Shown here: positions 1-11,400 of the stretch, piece after piece | Numbering within the stretch: the first letter of the stretch is position 1 | How the letters are laid out: the number at the start of each line of letters is the position of its first letter | Assembly: GCF_014640175.1 (NCBI RefSeq) | Contig: NZ_BMGL01000002.1 | Coordinates: forward strand, 62,001-126,000 | Length of the DNA stretch: 64,000 nucleotides | Reading direction: 5' to 3' | Origin: Psychroflexus salis | GTDB taxonomy: Bacteria; Bacteroidota; Bacteroidia; Flavobacteriales; Flavobacteriaceae | Made by a program: the position numbers and the translations under genes | Notes under the pieces: generated by a model | What the model was told of the DNA's origin: nothing | The model's database searches: none | Seen by the model: only the letters and a program-made list of their open reading frames with translations

Positions 1-581
1 ACAAACAAATTTCTACAAATACATTAGCAAATACTCGTATTTTTCATACCACATGTTTTGCATTAAGTAAAAATCCAGCGCAGTCAACCATCTTACAAAA
101 GGCTACAGAAGCTTTTAAGCTTGGTTGTAAATTAAGTATTGATGTCAATTTTTCAGAAAATATTTGGCCAAGCAGAGAAGATGCAATCTGTGTTATTTTA
201 TCCTACTGTAAGTTAAATCCTCTTGTGAAAATTAGTGATGACGATATGTTCAGGCTTTTTGGCAAAACATTACCATACCAACAAATCTTTCAGTTTTTTC
301 ATGATGCAGGAGTAGATATAGTTTGTCTTACACTCGGAGCTAAAGGAGTTGTCTTGTCTCAAAAGAACCAAGAAACCATAGAGCTTCCTGCCATAAAAAT
401 TGAAAAAATACTCGATACCACAGGGGCTGGAGATGCTTTTTGGTCGGGTTTTCTGTTTGCATACATACAACAAAAACCAATGAAGGAATGTCTTGAAGTA
501 GCTTTAAAACTAGCTGCGCTAAAATTGCAAAATGTAGGGCGACTTCCAGATCAAATCAATATTTTATCTCAACTGCTTTAA
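1..581 (+). CDS. PfkB-family sugar kinase (fructokinase-like), 5' end outside the window
   Basis: The frame is open from base 3 to the TAA at 579-581, so this is the C-terminal two thirds of a ribokinase/PfkB kinase. Diagnostic is PfkB signature 2, DTTGAGDAFWSGF, at about 415-453; the aspartate of GAGD is the catalytic base in this family. Upstream, SIDVNFSENIWP resembles the substrate-lid and core region. These enzymes phosphorylate a sugar with ATP in the cytoplasm. The next gene, 16 bases on and on the same strand, is a sucrose phosphorylase-type enzyme, so fructose is the likely substrate (inference). The ATG at 225 is internal and not the start, because homology to the family continues upstream of it. 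Confidence 0.85.
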   Translation, partial: KQISTNTLANTRIFHTTCFALSKNPAQSTILQKATEAFKLGCKLSIDVNFSENIWPSREDAICVILSYCKLNPLVKISDDDMFRLFGKTLPYQQIFQFFHDAGVDIVCLTLGAKGVVLSQKNQETIELPAIKIEKILDTTGAGDAFWSGFLFAYIQQKPMKECLEVALKLAALKLQNVGRLPDQINILSQLL

Positions 582-597
582 ATAATACCTAAAGACA

Positions 598-2337
598 ATG
601 ACTCTAAGATCTGAAAGCCATAAAGTTAAGGGTGTAATGCTTAATGCATATCCAGATAGTGTTGGTCAAAAGTTAAGCGATATGATTCAATTGTTGCAAC
701 GTCCAGCATTCAAAAACACCTTTTCTTTCTTCTATATTTTACCTACCTTTTTTAATAGTGACTTGGATCGTGGCTTTTCCATAATAGATTATGATCTTAA
801 TAAAGAATTAGTTTCTATGGAAGATTTAAAAGCATTAGAAGAACTTAAGATTCAACTTAAATCTGATATTGTTTTAAATCATTTATCGGTTGCTTCACCT
901 CAGTTTAAAGATTTGATTAAATATGGAGAAGCTTCAAAATATAAAGACTTTTTTATCAATTGGAATTCTTTTTGGGAAGGAAATGGTATAATGAATAACG
1001 ATGGAATTATCATTCCAAATCAAGCTTTTATTCAGAAACTTTTCATGCGTAAGTCAGGTTTACCAATCCTACAAGTTCCTTTTCCAGATGGATCTAAAAA
1101 GCCGTATTGGAACACCTTCTATCAAGAAATTATAAGGAATGAAATAAGCGTAGAAGATTTAAATGATATTGAACATATAAGTCTTAATAAAAAAAATGAA
1201 GTTGTTGAAAGGCTAAATAAAGCCATTCAAGACCGTATTGATATTCACAAAGTCGAGTTAGAAGTCCCCTCTTCAATTGCCAAAGAAATACGTAGCATAG
1301 TAGAGAGAAAATCAACCTATTTAGGCCAAATGGATGTTAACGCCGCATCTCCATTAGTGTGGGAGTTTTATGAAGAAACCTTAGCTAAATTAAAAGGCTT
1401 TGGTTGCAAAATCTTGAGATTAGATGCTTTTGCATATTTACATAAAGAAGTAGGTGAACCCAATTTTTTTAATCAGCCCGGCACTTGGAATTACTTGAAT
1501 CGTATAAGTGAAATTGCTAAAAAAAACAATTTATTGCTATTGCCCGAAATTCATGCAGAATATGGTTTGGGAATACATGATCAAGTAGCACAAAGAGGCT
1601 TTTGTATCTATGATTTCTTTTTGCCAGGCTTATTGATTCACACCTTAGAAACTTCTTCTAATTCGACTATTATTAAGTGGATGAATGAAATTGTTTCAAA
1701 AGGATACACGACGGTGAATATGCTGGGTTGCCACGATGGAATTCCTGTGTTAGATTTAAAAGGTAAGGAAGTAGAAGGAAGTTATGTTGAAGGTTTGCTC
1801 AAAGATGAAGAAATAGACGCCATTATGGATGTTATCATCAAACGAGGCGGAAAGCTTAAAAATTTATTTGATGCTGATGGCAAAAAACTCTCCTACTACC
1901 AAGTAAATGCCACTTTTTTTAGTGCATTAGGTGAAGACGAAAAGAAACTTTTACTAGCCAGAACCATACAACTGTTTGCACCCGGCATACCCCAAGTTTG
2001 GTACCTTGATTTATTTGCAGGCAAAAATGATTATCTTGCAGTAGAAAAAGCTGGGAGTGGTGGGCATAAGGAAATAAACAGGACTAACCTATCCTTAGAA
2101 AAAATAGATAATTTACTAAATCAAGATATCGTTAAAAACCAGTTGAAGCTCATTGAATTTAGAAATACTTCTGAAGCTTTTTTAGGTACGATGAAAATAA
2201 ACCCTTCACCAATTTCCGAAATAGATATTTTTTGGGAACATACAACCAATTTTGCTCGCTTAAAAGCAAATTTAAAGACCTGTAGTTTTGTTGTAGAATA
2301 CAGGAATAAAGAAGGTACAGGTAGTTTCTCTTATTAA
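598..2337 (+). CDS. GH13 subfamily 18 glycoside phosphorylase (sucrose phosphorylase-like)
   Basis: A 579-residue alpha-amylase-fold enzyme. Visible GH13 landmarks are region I (DIVLNH, about residues 90-95), the nucleophile in RLDAFAYLHKE (D276), the acid/base in LLLPEIHAEYG (E317) and the transition-state region CHDGIPVLDLKG (H379, D380). These fit the GH13_18 phosphorylases, which split sucrose or glucosyl-glycerate type glycosides with phosphate to give glucose 1-phosphate. It is somewhat longer than the roughly 500-residue classical sucrose phosphorylases. There is no signal peptide, so it acts in the cytoplasm. It probably forms an operon with the preceding sugar kinase, which would handle the released fructose. 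The exact acceptor (sucrose, sucrose 6'-phosphate, glucosylglycerate) cannot be decided by eye. Confidence 0.82.
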   Translation: MTLRSESHKVKGVMLNAYPDSVGQKLSDMIQLLQRPAFKNTFSFFYILPTFFNSDLDRGFSIIDYDLNKELVSMEDLKALEELKIQLKSDIVLNHLSVASPQFKDLIKYGEASKYKDFFINWNSFWEGNGIMNNDGIIIPNQAFIQKLFMRKSGLPILQVPFPDGSKKPYWNTFYQEIIRNEISVEDLNDIEHISLNKKNEVVERLNKAIQDRIDIHKVELEVPSSIAKEIRSIVERKSTYLGQMDVNAASPLVWEFYEETLAKLKGFGCKILRLDAFAYLHKEVGEPNFFNQPGTWNYLNRISEIAKKNNLLLLPEIHAEYGLGIHDQVAQRGFCIYDFFLPGLLIHTLETSSNSTIIKWMNEIVSKGYTTVNMLGCHDGIPVLDLKGKEVEGSYVEGLLKDEEIDAIMDVIIKRGGKLKNLFDADGKKLSYYQVNATFFSALGEDEKKLLLARTIQLFAPGIPQVWYLDLFAGKNDYLAVEKAGSGGHKEINRTNLSLEKIDNLLNQDIVKNQLKLIEFRNTSEAFLGTMKINPSPISEIDIFWEHTTNFARLKANLKTCSFVVEYRNKEGTGSFSY

Positions 2338-2431
2338 TGCATGAAGGTTTCTTAAGGCAATAATGCTTGACTTTTTAAATATAATTAGGTTACTTTTAGA
2401 ACTTCTTTTAGCAAAGGCAATGAATTAAAAT

Positions 2432-2439
2432 TACCTTTG
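2432..2439 (+). promoter_or_regulatory. Promoter -7 element of maeB
   Basis: TACCTTTG matches the Bacteroidota sigma-A -7 consensus TAnnTTTG exactly. It ends 22 bases before the ATG at 2461 and overlaps the alternative TTG start at 2437, which argues that the TTG is not used. No clear TTTG -33 element is visible. Confidence 0.65.
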
Positions 2440-2460
2440 CAAACTTATTCAATACAAACT

Positions 2461-4752
2461 ATGGATATTAACAAGAGAAGATTAAGAAGACATGCTTTGG
2501 TATATCATTCCAAGCCAAAGCCAGGAAAAATAGAAGTAGTACCCACTAAAAAACATAATTCTCAACGCGATTTAGGCTTAGCCTACTCACCTGGAGTTGC
2601 AGCACCCTGTAACGAAATTGCAAAAAACGTAGAAGATGTATATAAATACACTAACAAAGGAAATTTAGTTGCTGTAATATCAAATGGAACTGCTGTTTTA
2701 GGTCTTGGAGACATCGGTCCTGAAGCTTCTAAACCAGTTATGGAAGGAAAAGCTTTACTGTTTAAAATTTTTGCAGATATTGATGTGTTCGATATTGAAG
2801 TAGACGCCAACGATCCTGAAAAATTTATTGAAACCGTAAAAGCAATTGCTCCAACTTTTGGTGGTATTAACCTCGAAGATATTAAAGCTCCTGAGGCTTT
2901 TGAAATTGAAGACCGTTTAAAGGAAGAATTAAACATTCCTGTTATGCACGACGATCAGCATGGTACCGCCATCATATCTGCAGCGGCTTTACTTAATGCA
3001 TTAGAAATTGCAGAGAAAAAAATTGAAGATGTAAAACTTGTAGTTTCTGGTGCAGGTTCTGCAGCTATGGCTTGTACAGACTTATATGTTTTATTAGGTG
3101 TAAAAAAAGAAAATATTTACATGTACGATAGTTCGGGTCTTCTTCATAAACAAAGACAAAATCTTTCTGCTCGTAAAAAAGCATATGCTTATGCAGAAGA
3201 AGACAAAACACTAGAAGATGCAATGGTTGGTGCAGACGTATTTTTAGGACTATCGGTTGCAGGAATTGTGAGCCCAAAGATGCTAAAATCCATGGCAGAA
3301 AATCCAATAGTCTTTGCTATGGCTAATCCAGACCCAGAAATAGACTATCCAACTGCGGTAGAAACAAGATCGGATGTAATTATGGCTACAGGAAGAACCG
3401 ATTTTCCAAACCAAGTAAATAATGTACTTGGTTTTCCTTTTATATTTCGTGGAGCTCTAGATGTTCGTGCCACTAAAATTAATGAGGAAATGAAAATCGC
3501 AGCGGTAAAGGCTATTGCAGAATTGGCCAAAAAACCAGTGCCAGAACAGGTAAATATTGCCTATTCAGAAACACGATTGGCTTTTGGTAGAGAATACATC
3601 ATTCCAAAACCATTCGATCCAAGATTAATTGGTCAGATTCCTCCCGCAGTAGCAAAAGCAGCTATTGAGAGTGGTGTTGCTCAATCGACTATTGAAGATT
3701 GGGATGAATATGAAATGGAATTGCTTGAACGAATGGGCAGTGAAGATAAAATTACACGTTTGTTGCTTAGCCGAGCAAGAAATAATCCTAAACGCATTGT
3801 TTATGCAGAAGCAGATCATTTAGATGTGCTTAAAGCTGCACAAATTGTTTACGATGAAGGTATTGGAGTTCCAATTTTATTAGGAAGAAGAGATGTCATC
3901 AAAGAACTAATGCAGGAAATTGAATTTGAAGCAGATGACGTCATTATTATAGATCCTAAATCCGATAAACAGAAAGAGCAATTAAAACGCTACGGAAAAT
4001 CGCTTTGGGAAAAAAGAAAAAGGAAAGGAATTACCCAATATGAAGCTGAAAAGTTAATGCGAGAACGTAATTATTTTGCTGCTATGATGGTGGTTGAAGG
4101 TGATGCTGATACCATGCTTTCTGGTTACTCGAGAGCTTATCCATCGGTTTTAAAGCCCATTTTAGAAATTATTGGTAAAGAATCAAGTGTTTCAAAAGTG
4201 GCATCAACAAATTTAATGATGACTGCTAAAGGCCCTATTTTTATTAGCGACACTTCTATTAATATCGATCCAAGTGCACAAGAATTAGCCCGAATTGCAC
4301 AAATGACAGCTTTTACTGTTAAAATGTTTGGGGTAGAACCCGTCGTTGCCATGGTAAGTTATTCTAATTTTGGTTCTTCTAAAAATCCAATGGCTAAAAA
4401 AATTACCGAAGCAGTTGCTTACTTGCATGAACATTATCCAGATATTGCTGTAGATGGAGAATTGCAAGTAGATTTTGCTTTAAATCGTAAAATGCGAATG
4501 GATAAATTTCCATTTAGTAAACTACAAAATCGAAAAGTAAACACCTTAATCTACCCTAACTTAGATGCTGCAAATGGCACCTATAAACTTCTTAAAGAAT
4601 TAAATAGTGCAGATTCTATTGGGCCTATTTTAATGGGATTAAACGAGCCAGCTCATGTTTTTCAATTGGGTGCAAGTGTAGATGAAATGGTAAATATGAG
4701 TGCTGTAGCCGTTGTGGATGCTCAACAAAAAGCAAAGCGGAAAAAACATTAA
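2461..4752 (+). CDS. maeB: NADP-dependent malic enzyme with C-terminal phosphotransacetylase-like domain
   Basis: A 763-residue MaeB-type enzyme that decarboxylates malate to pyruvate with reduction of NAD(P). The N-terminal malic domain shows RDLGLAYSPGVAAPCNEIA, and the metal and substrate region contains VMHDDQHGTAII; the NAD-binding domain has VVSGAGSAAMAC. From about residue 430 on there is a phosphate acetyl/butyryltransferase-like domain (NPKRIVYAEADHLDVLKAA), which in this family binds acetyl-CoA as an allosteric regulator rather than acting as a transacetylase. Length agrees with the usual 750-770. The ATG at 2461 is chosen over an in-frame TTG at 2437 because that TTG lies inside the -7 promoter element. 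Confidence 0.95.
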   Translation: MDINKRRLRRHALVYHSKPKPGKIEVVPTKKHNSQRDLGLAYSPGVAAPCNEIAKNVEDVYKYTNKGNLVAVISNGTAVLGLGDIGPEASKPVMEGKALLFKIFADIDVFDIEVDANDPEKFIETVKAIAPTFGGINLEDIKAPEAFEIEDRLKEELNIPVMHDDQHGTAIISAAALLNALEIAEKKIEDVKLVVSGAGSAAMACTDLYVLLGVKKENIYMYDSSGLLHKQRQNLSARKKAYAYAEEDKTLEDAMVGADVFLGLSVAGIVSPKMLKSMAENPIVFAMANPDPEIDYPTAVETRSDVIMATGRTDFPNQVNNVLGFPFIFRGALDVRATKINEEMKIAAVKAIAELAKKPVPEQVNIAYSETRLAFGREYIIPKPFDPRLIGQIPPAVAKAAIESGVAQSTIEDWDEYEMELLERMGSEDKITRLLLSRARNNPKRIVYAEADHLDVLKAAQIVYDEGIGVPILLGRRDVIKELMQEIEFEADDVIIIDPKSDKQKEQLKRYGKSLWEKRKRKGITQYEAEKLMRERNYFAAMMVVEGDADTMLSGYSRAYPSVLKPILEIIGKESSVSKVASTNLMMTAKGPIFISDTSINIDPSAQELARIAQMTAFTVKMFGVEPVVAMVSYSNFGSSKNPMAKKITEAVAYLHEHYPDIAVDGELQVDFALNRKMRMDKFPFSKLQNRKVNTLIYPNLDAANGTYKLLKELNSADSIGPILMGLNEPAHVFQLGASVDEMVNMSAVAVVDAQQKAKRKKH

Positions 4753-4851
4753 ATTTTTTAAATAGAATCTTTATTTATTAAAACATAAAGGAGGTTTAAT
4801 AATCAATTTGTTGGTATGAATACTAGGATTTAAAAATCAAACTTCAAAAGC

Positions 4852-4879
4852 TTTGCTTTAGATTATTTTACTACATTTG
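4852..4879 (+). promoter_or_regulatory. Promoter of ruvA-sprA (TTTG -33 and TACATTTG -7)
   Basis: TTTG at 4852-4855 and TACATTTG at 4872-4879 are separated by 16 bases, slightly short against the usual spacing. The -7 box ends 23 bases before the ruvA ATG, the same distance as at other promoters in this window. Confidence 0.6.
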
Positions 4880-4901
4880 AGCCCACAAATCAGAAGATTT
4901 T

Positions 4902-5483
4902 ATGATTACACAGCTATCAGGAAAACTGATTGAAAAAAATCCAACACATGTGGTTATTGAATGTGCAGGTGTTGGTTACGAAGTAAATATATCATTACAC
5001 ACTTTTGAGCAATTACCTAAAGATGAACACATCAGATTGTTTACTCATTTACAGGTGCGAGAAGATGCGCAAACCTTGTACGGTTTTGCTGAAAAGGTAG
5101 AACGCGAAGTATTTAAAAAATTAATATCTGTTTCAGGAATAGGAGCAAATACTGCAAGATTGATGTTTTCTTCCTTATCACCAGCCCAAATAATTGAAGC
5201 CATTTCTACCGCAGATGTAGATACCATTAAAAGTGTAAAAGGAATTGGAGCCAAAACTGCACAACGTGTAATTGTAGATCTGAAAGACAAAGTAAACGAG
5301 GTTGCGTCTTCTTCGGAAAATTTAACATTTTCAAACAATACTAACCGAACTGAAGCGTTATCAGCATTAGAAACACTGGGATATTCTAAAAAGCAAGTTG
5401 AAAAAGTTGTGGCTAGAATTGTTAAAATTGAACCCGAAGCAAGTGTAGAATATATTTTAAAACAAGCATTAAAAAACTTGTAA
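4902..5483 (+). CDS. ruvA: Holliday junction branch migration protein RuvA
   Basis: A 193-residue protein, the normal length for RuvA, which forms the tetramer that holds a Holliday junction for the RuvB motor. The N-terminal OB-fold begins MITQLSGKLIEK and has VVIECAGVGYEVN; the two helix-hairpin-helix segments are LISVSGIGANTARL and SVKGIGAKTAQRVIVDLKDK (about residues 75-125); the C-terminal domain that contacts RuvB (EALSALETLGYSKKQVEK) follows a flexible linker. It sits 4 bases before sprA, probably co-transcribed with it, an arrangement I recall from other flavobacteria. Confidence 0.97.
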   Translation: MITQLSGKLIEKNPTHVVIECAGVGYEVNISLHTFEQLPKDEHIRLFTHLQVREDAQTLYGFAEKVEREVFKKLISVSGIGANTARLMFSSLSPAQIIEAISTADVDTIKSVKGIGAKTAQRVIVDLKDKVNEVASSSENLTFSNNTNRTEALSALETLGYSKKQVEKVVARIVKIEPEASVEYILKQALKNL

Positions 5484-5487
5484 CGCA

Positions 5488-8400
5488 TTGATTAATAAAC
5501 CTATTTTTTTTCTGCCATACAAACAAATAATATATACAGTAGTTGTATTTTTTATAACTGCTCTTGCTTTTGCGCAAACGGAAACCGAGCAAGATAGCAT
5601 TCAAGAGGGGTATTCCATGGGCCAACTTAATATTAAGAACCCAACCAATATTCAAAATTTATATACTTACGACCCCATTATTAATCGCTATATTTTTTCG
5701 CAAAAAATTGGCGATGTAAATATTAGTTATCCATTGGTTTTAACACCAGAAGAATACCAAGATTTGGTACTTCGGCAACAAATGAAAGATTATTTTAAGC
5801 AAAAAAGAGATGCAGCAAATAATACCGATAGCGAAGAATCTAAAAATTTAATACCTGCTTTTTACGTTAACAATAGTTTTTTTGAAAGTGTTTTTGGAGG
5901 CAATAAAGTTGAAGTTATACCACAAGGACAAGTTTCTATGGATTTAGGAGTTTTATATTCTAAACAAGATAACCCATCGCTTTCACCTAGAAATCAAGCG
6001 AACACAACTTTAGATTTCGATCAGCGTATCAATATGAGTTTAGATGGAACGGTTGGAACCCGCGTAAATATTGCGGCACAATATAATACGCAATCTACCT
6101 TCGACTTTCAAAACCAAATTAAAATAGATTATACACCAGATGAAGACGATATAGTACAGTCTATAGAAGTAGGTAATGTAAATATGCCTTTAAACAGTTC
6201 TCTTATTCAAGGAGCTGAAAGTTTGTTTGGGGTAAAAGCTCAACTGCAGTTTGGTAAAACAACCATTACCGGTGTTTTTTCTGAAATGAATTCTGAACGC
6301 CAAAGTGTAAACGTACAAGGTGGTGGAACAGTAGATGAGTTTGAGAAATTTGGTTTAGAATACGATGAAAATAGACACTTTTTCTTATCGCAATTTTTTC
6401 GAGATGAATATGATAAGGCCTTAACTAACTATCCATTTATTAATAGTAGATTTCAAATTACCCGTGTTCAAATATGGGTAACCAATCGAAACAATAGCCC
6501 GCAAAGTCTTCAAAATGCTAGGAATATTGTCGCTATACAAGATTTAGGTGAATCTAATCCAGAAAAATTAGGCTTGTTTTTAGATAATTCTGGAAATCCA
6601 GTACCACCACCAATTCCTAATTTTATTAATCAGCTTAATGCTTTGCCCGATAACCGAAATAACGATTTTAATCCTGTAGGTATCAACGGGGGCGGATCTA
6701 CGATTTTAACTTCATCAATTCGAGATATTTCTACAGTTGCACAAGGATTTGGACCGGCAGCTCAAATTGTTTCAGAAGGGAGAGACTATGGCGTTCTAGA
6801 AAATGCAAGACAATTATCACCCAACGAATTTACCTTGCACCCACAATTGGGTTATGTTTCTTTAAATCAGCGAATTTCTAACGACGAAATTTTAGCAGTA
6901 GCCTACGAATACACATCCAATGGTCGGGTATATAAAGTAGGTGAATTTGCCAATGATGGGGTAGATTCTTCTCAACCTATTCAAAACCCCAATCCGCAAC
7001 CTGGGCAAGAAGATCAAACCATAACATCTAATCAAAGTTTAGTGGTTAAAATGATAAAAAGTCCAATCACTAACGTTACTGAACCCATCTGGGATTTAAT
7101 GATGAAAAATATTTACAGTATTGGTGGTTTTGATATTGAAGAAGAAGGTTTTCGCTTTAATATATTATATACAGATCCACAGCCTGTAAACTTTTTACTC
7201 GATCCGCCGGGTTCAACTACTCCGCTACCAGAGAATATTGTAGATCAGAATTTACTACAGATTTTTAATTTTGATCGCTTAAATTCTAATGGTGATTTGC
7301 CTGGTAGTGATGGATTTTTCGATTTCGTACCTAACATAACCATCGATACCCAAAATGGTTTTATTAAATTCACAAAAGTAGAACCCTTTGGAGAATATTT
7401 ATTTGAGCAGTTAAATAATACACCAGGTGCAGTTTATGAGAATCAAACTACTTGGAATGATAACCAGTTGCAATACGTTTTTCAGGCATTGTACAACACC
7501 ACTAAAACACAAGCCATGCAGCAAGAAGCTGAGCGGAATAAATTTCAGTTGCGTGGACAATATCGTGCATCAGGACAGGAGGGAATTCCTATCGGCGCCT
7601 TCAATGTTCCCCGTGGTTCTGTTGAAGTTGCCGCTGGTGGAAGAACCCTACAAGAAGGTGTAGATTATGTGGTAAATTACGAATTGGGTTTAGTACAAAT
7701 TTTAGATGAAGGACTTAAAGCATCCGATACACCCATTCAAGTTTCAACAGAAAATAATGCTGTTTTTGGAAGACAAACCAAACGTTTTACCGGAATTGAT
7801 GTACAACATGAATTTTCAGAAAACTTTATTTTAGGAGGGACTTTTTTAAACATGAACGAGCGCCCTTTAACTCAAAAATCAAATTATGGTAGCGAACCAA
7901 TTAACAATACGATGTATGGAATTAACTTTAATTACAATACAACAGTACCATTTTTTACGCGCATTGTAAATAGGCTTCCAAATATTGAAACTGAAGTAGA
8001 ATCGAATTTCTCTATTCGTGGAGAATTTGCTTATCTTCAACCAGGAACACCAGATGCAGACAATTTTGGTGGTAGAGATGCGTCTTATATTGATGATTTT
8101 GAAGCATCGCAAACTTCTATTTCATTATTAAATCCGTCGCCTTGGTCACTTTCTAGTGTGCCAGTTGGCTATCGCGGTCCAAACGATGCAGGTGGAAACT
8201 TTAATTCTAACGACGACATCAGTATTAACCACTATAGGGCTAAGCTAAATTGGTATACCATCGATCCTATTTTTTATAGTACGCAACGCCCAGCTGCTAT
8301 GACCGACGATGATTTTTCATTCTGGTATTCTAGAAGAATACTTATTAATGAAATTTTCCCTAATCGAGACATCGTTCCGGGTCAATTTCAGACCATACCA

Positions 8401-11400
8401 ACTTTCGATTTAGTGTTTAGACCTACACAAAGAGGAATGTATAATTATAATCCCGCAAGTGCATCGAGCGGAAATTTACCTAATCCTAGACAAAATTTTG
8501 GTGGGATTATGCGAGGACTAGAAACCACAGATTTTGAGCGCTCTAATGTAGAGTTCGTTGAATTCTGGGTAATGGACCCGTTTATTTATCCAGAAAATAC
8601 AGGAAACACAGGAGGAAAACTTGTATTAAACTTTGGTAGTATTTCTGAAGATATCTTAAAAGATGGACGCAAACAGTACGAAAATGGACTGCCAGAAGAT
8701 GGCGGTAACCAAAATACCATTCAAACTAGCTTTGCAAAGGTGCCAGCAAACCAATCTTTAGTTTATGCCTTCGATACAGAAGGAGATCAACGTGCAAATC
8801 AAGATATCGGTTTAGATGGTTATAATAATGCAGATGAAGTAGCACAATTTCCAGCTTTTGCAGATTTTGATGATCCTGCTGGAGACGATTATGAATTTTA
8901 TTTAGAAAACGATGGCGATATTTTAACCCGCTACGAAAAATACAATGGAGTTGAAGGAAACAATCCTGTTGAAGTAGGACAAAATAATCGTGGAAATTCA
9001 CCCCTACCCGATGTAGAAGATATTAATCGAGATAATACCATGAATACGATAGATAGTTACTTTGAGTATGAAGTTCCTATGTATCCTGGGATGAGTGTTG
9101 ATAACAATACTAGTTCTATTACTGGTGTTTCTGAAGATTATATAACCGATATAAAAGAATTAACAACAACAGCTCCAAATGGTGAAGAAGTTCCAGTTAG
9201 ATGGGTACAATTTAGAGTGCCTTTACGTACTTCACCCGAATATTCTATAGGTGGTATATCCGATTTAAGAGCAGTGCGTTTTATGCGAATGTTTATGACC
9301 GACTTTTCGCAAGAAACCATATTGAGAATGGGCTCCTTAGATTTAGTCCGTGGAGATTATTTAACTTACGATCAGCCAGTAATTCCTGATGGTACAGATC
9401 CAGTATTAAATTCTGTAACTACATTAAATGTAACTCCAGTAAGCGAAGAAATAACATCGCGATACGTTACTCCTCCGGGTGTAATTAGAGAACAAATTGT
9501 AAATAATAATGTCACCATTAGAGAAGATGAACAATCTTTGGCATTGAAGGTTAAAAATTTAAGACCCAAAGATTCGCGGGCTGTCTTTAAAAACTTTCAA
9601 GTAGATATGCGGCAATATCGCTTTTTAGAAATGTTTTTACATGCAGAAGCGCTTGCTCCTCCAGAAGTTCAGTTGCAAGACAACGAAATGGTTGCTTTTA
9701 TTAGAATGGGAGTCGATTTTACCAATAACTTTTATGAAATAGAAATTCCACTTAAAGTAAGTGATATTTCTGAAACATCTCCGAGAGGTGTGTGGCCCTT
9801 AGAAAATGATTTAGAATTAGACCTTGAACTTTTACAACAAATAAAAGCAACAGTTTTAGGAAGTGATAGTTTTAGTTCTTTAGATTTAAACTTTTTTGAT
9901 GAAAACTTAAATCCAGCATCAGATTTCACCACTGACGGTCTACGTGTTGGTATTAAAGGAAACCCCAGCTTTGGAAATATTCGCGTATTAATGCTTGGGC
10001 TACGTAACGCGAGCGATCAAAATATTTCTGGCGAAGTTTGGTTTAATGAATTGCGAATTTCAGAATTGAAAAGCCAAGGTGGTTGGGCTGCTGTTTTAGA
10101 TGTAGATACTAATATTGCAGATTTTGCAACTTTTTCGGGTAGCGCAAGCCGAAACACCATTGGTTTTGGTTCTATAGATCAAGGCCCTAACCAACGTAGT
10201 ATTGAAGATACTCAACAATACGATTTTGTAACGGGTGTAAATGTAGGACAGTTACTGCCTGCAGATTGGGGAGTAAAAATCCCTTTAAATTATGGACGAG
10301 GAGAAGAATTGGTCACTCCGCGTTTTGATCCTGTTTTATTAGATATTGAGTTAGAAAATTTATTAGATAATACAGAAGATGCCCAGTTAAGAGAAGAGTT
10401 TAGAGAACGAGCAGAATCCTATACCAAAAGACAAACTATTAGTGTAATTGGTTTACGCAAAGATAGAACTAATCAAGAAAAAGTACCTTTGCCATGGGAT
10501 ATAGAAAATTTCACTCTTTCGGGTACCTATAATCAAGTAGAACACAGAGATTTTGAAATAGCTCAATCGGTAGATCAAAACCTAGACTTTAATGCTAATT
10601 ATGCCTTTAATTTTGCAAAAGCAGAAGTTGAACCTTTTCAAAATATCGAATTTTTAAACAAGAGTAAATACTTCGATTTACTAAAAGATTTCAATTTAAA
10701 TCTACTACCAACTAGCATTACCGCTTCAAATAGCGTTATTCGACAATATAGTGAAGTACGGTTTAGAGAACTAAACCTTCCGCCAGGTAGCATAGGTCTT
10801 CCAAAACTTTATCAACGAAATTATTTTTACAATTGGCAATACGCTTTAGATTGGGATTTTACTAAAAATTTAAATGTAAACTTCAATGCTTCGCAAAATC
10901 GAATTGTACGTAACTTTTTAAACGAAGACGATCTAAGCCAAGACAATAGTATTGGAGTTTGGGATGGATTTTTCGATGTTGGAGTTCCTAATACACACAT
11001 GCAAACGCTTCAATTAAATTATAAATTACCTTTCGATAAAATACCTGCACTTAAATTTATACAATCTAATTATTCATTTACTGGAGATTTTCAATGGCAA
11101 AAAGGTTCAGAAATTCTTCGAAATTTAGAAGATATCCCGAATATTGGTAACACGGTTCAAAATTCATCTGCACATCAAATAAACAATACCCTGAATATGT
11201 CTAGGTTGTATAATTATTTGAATTTAAAAAAGCGTAAAGCAAAAGGCGATGCTACAGCACAAAAGCTTCAACGGGGTCAAGACAGAAGACAAACGACTAC
11301 TGCTCGAGCTAGTTTGTCGTCTAAATCAGAAAACAAAGGAGACGAAGACGCAAAAGATAAGCTAAGTATTGGAGATCATTTTTATAATTTTGGAATCAGC

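Noticed and set aside
2437-2460. N-terminal extension of malic enzyme from TTG 2437
   Set aside because: The TTG is part of the perfect -7 box TACCTTTG, so it would not be in the transcript.
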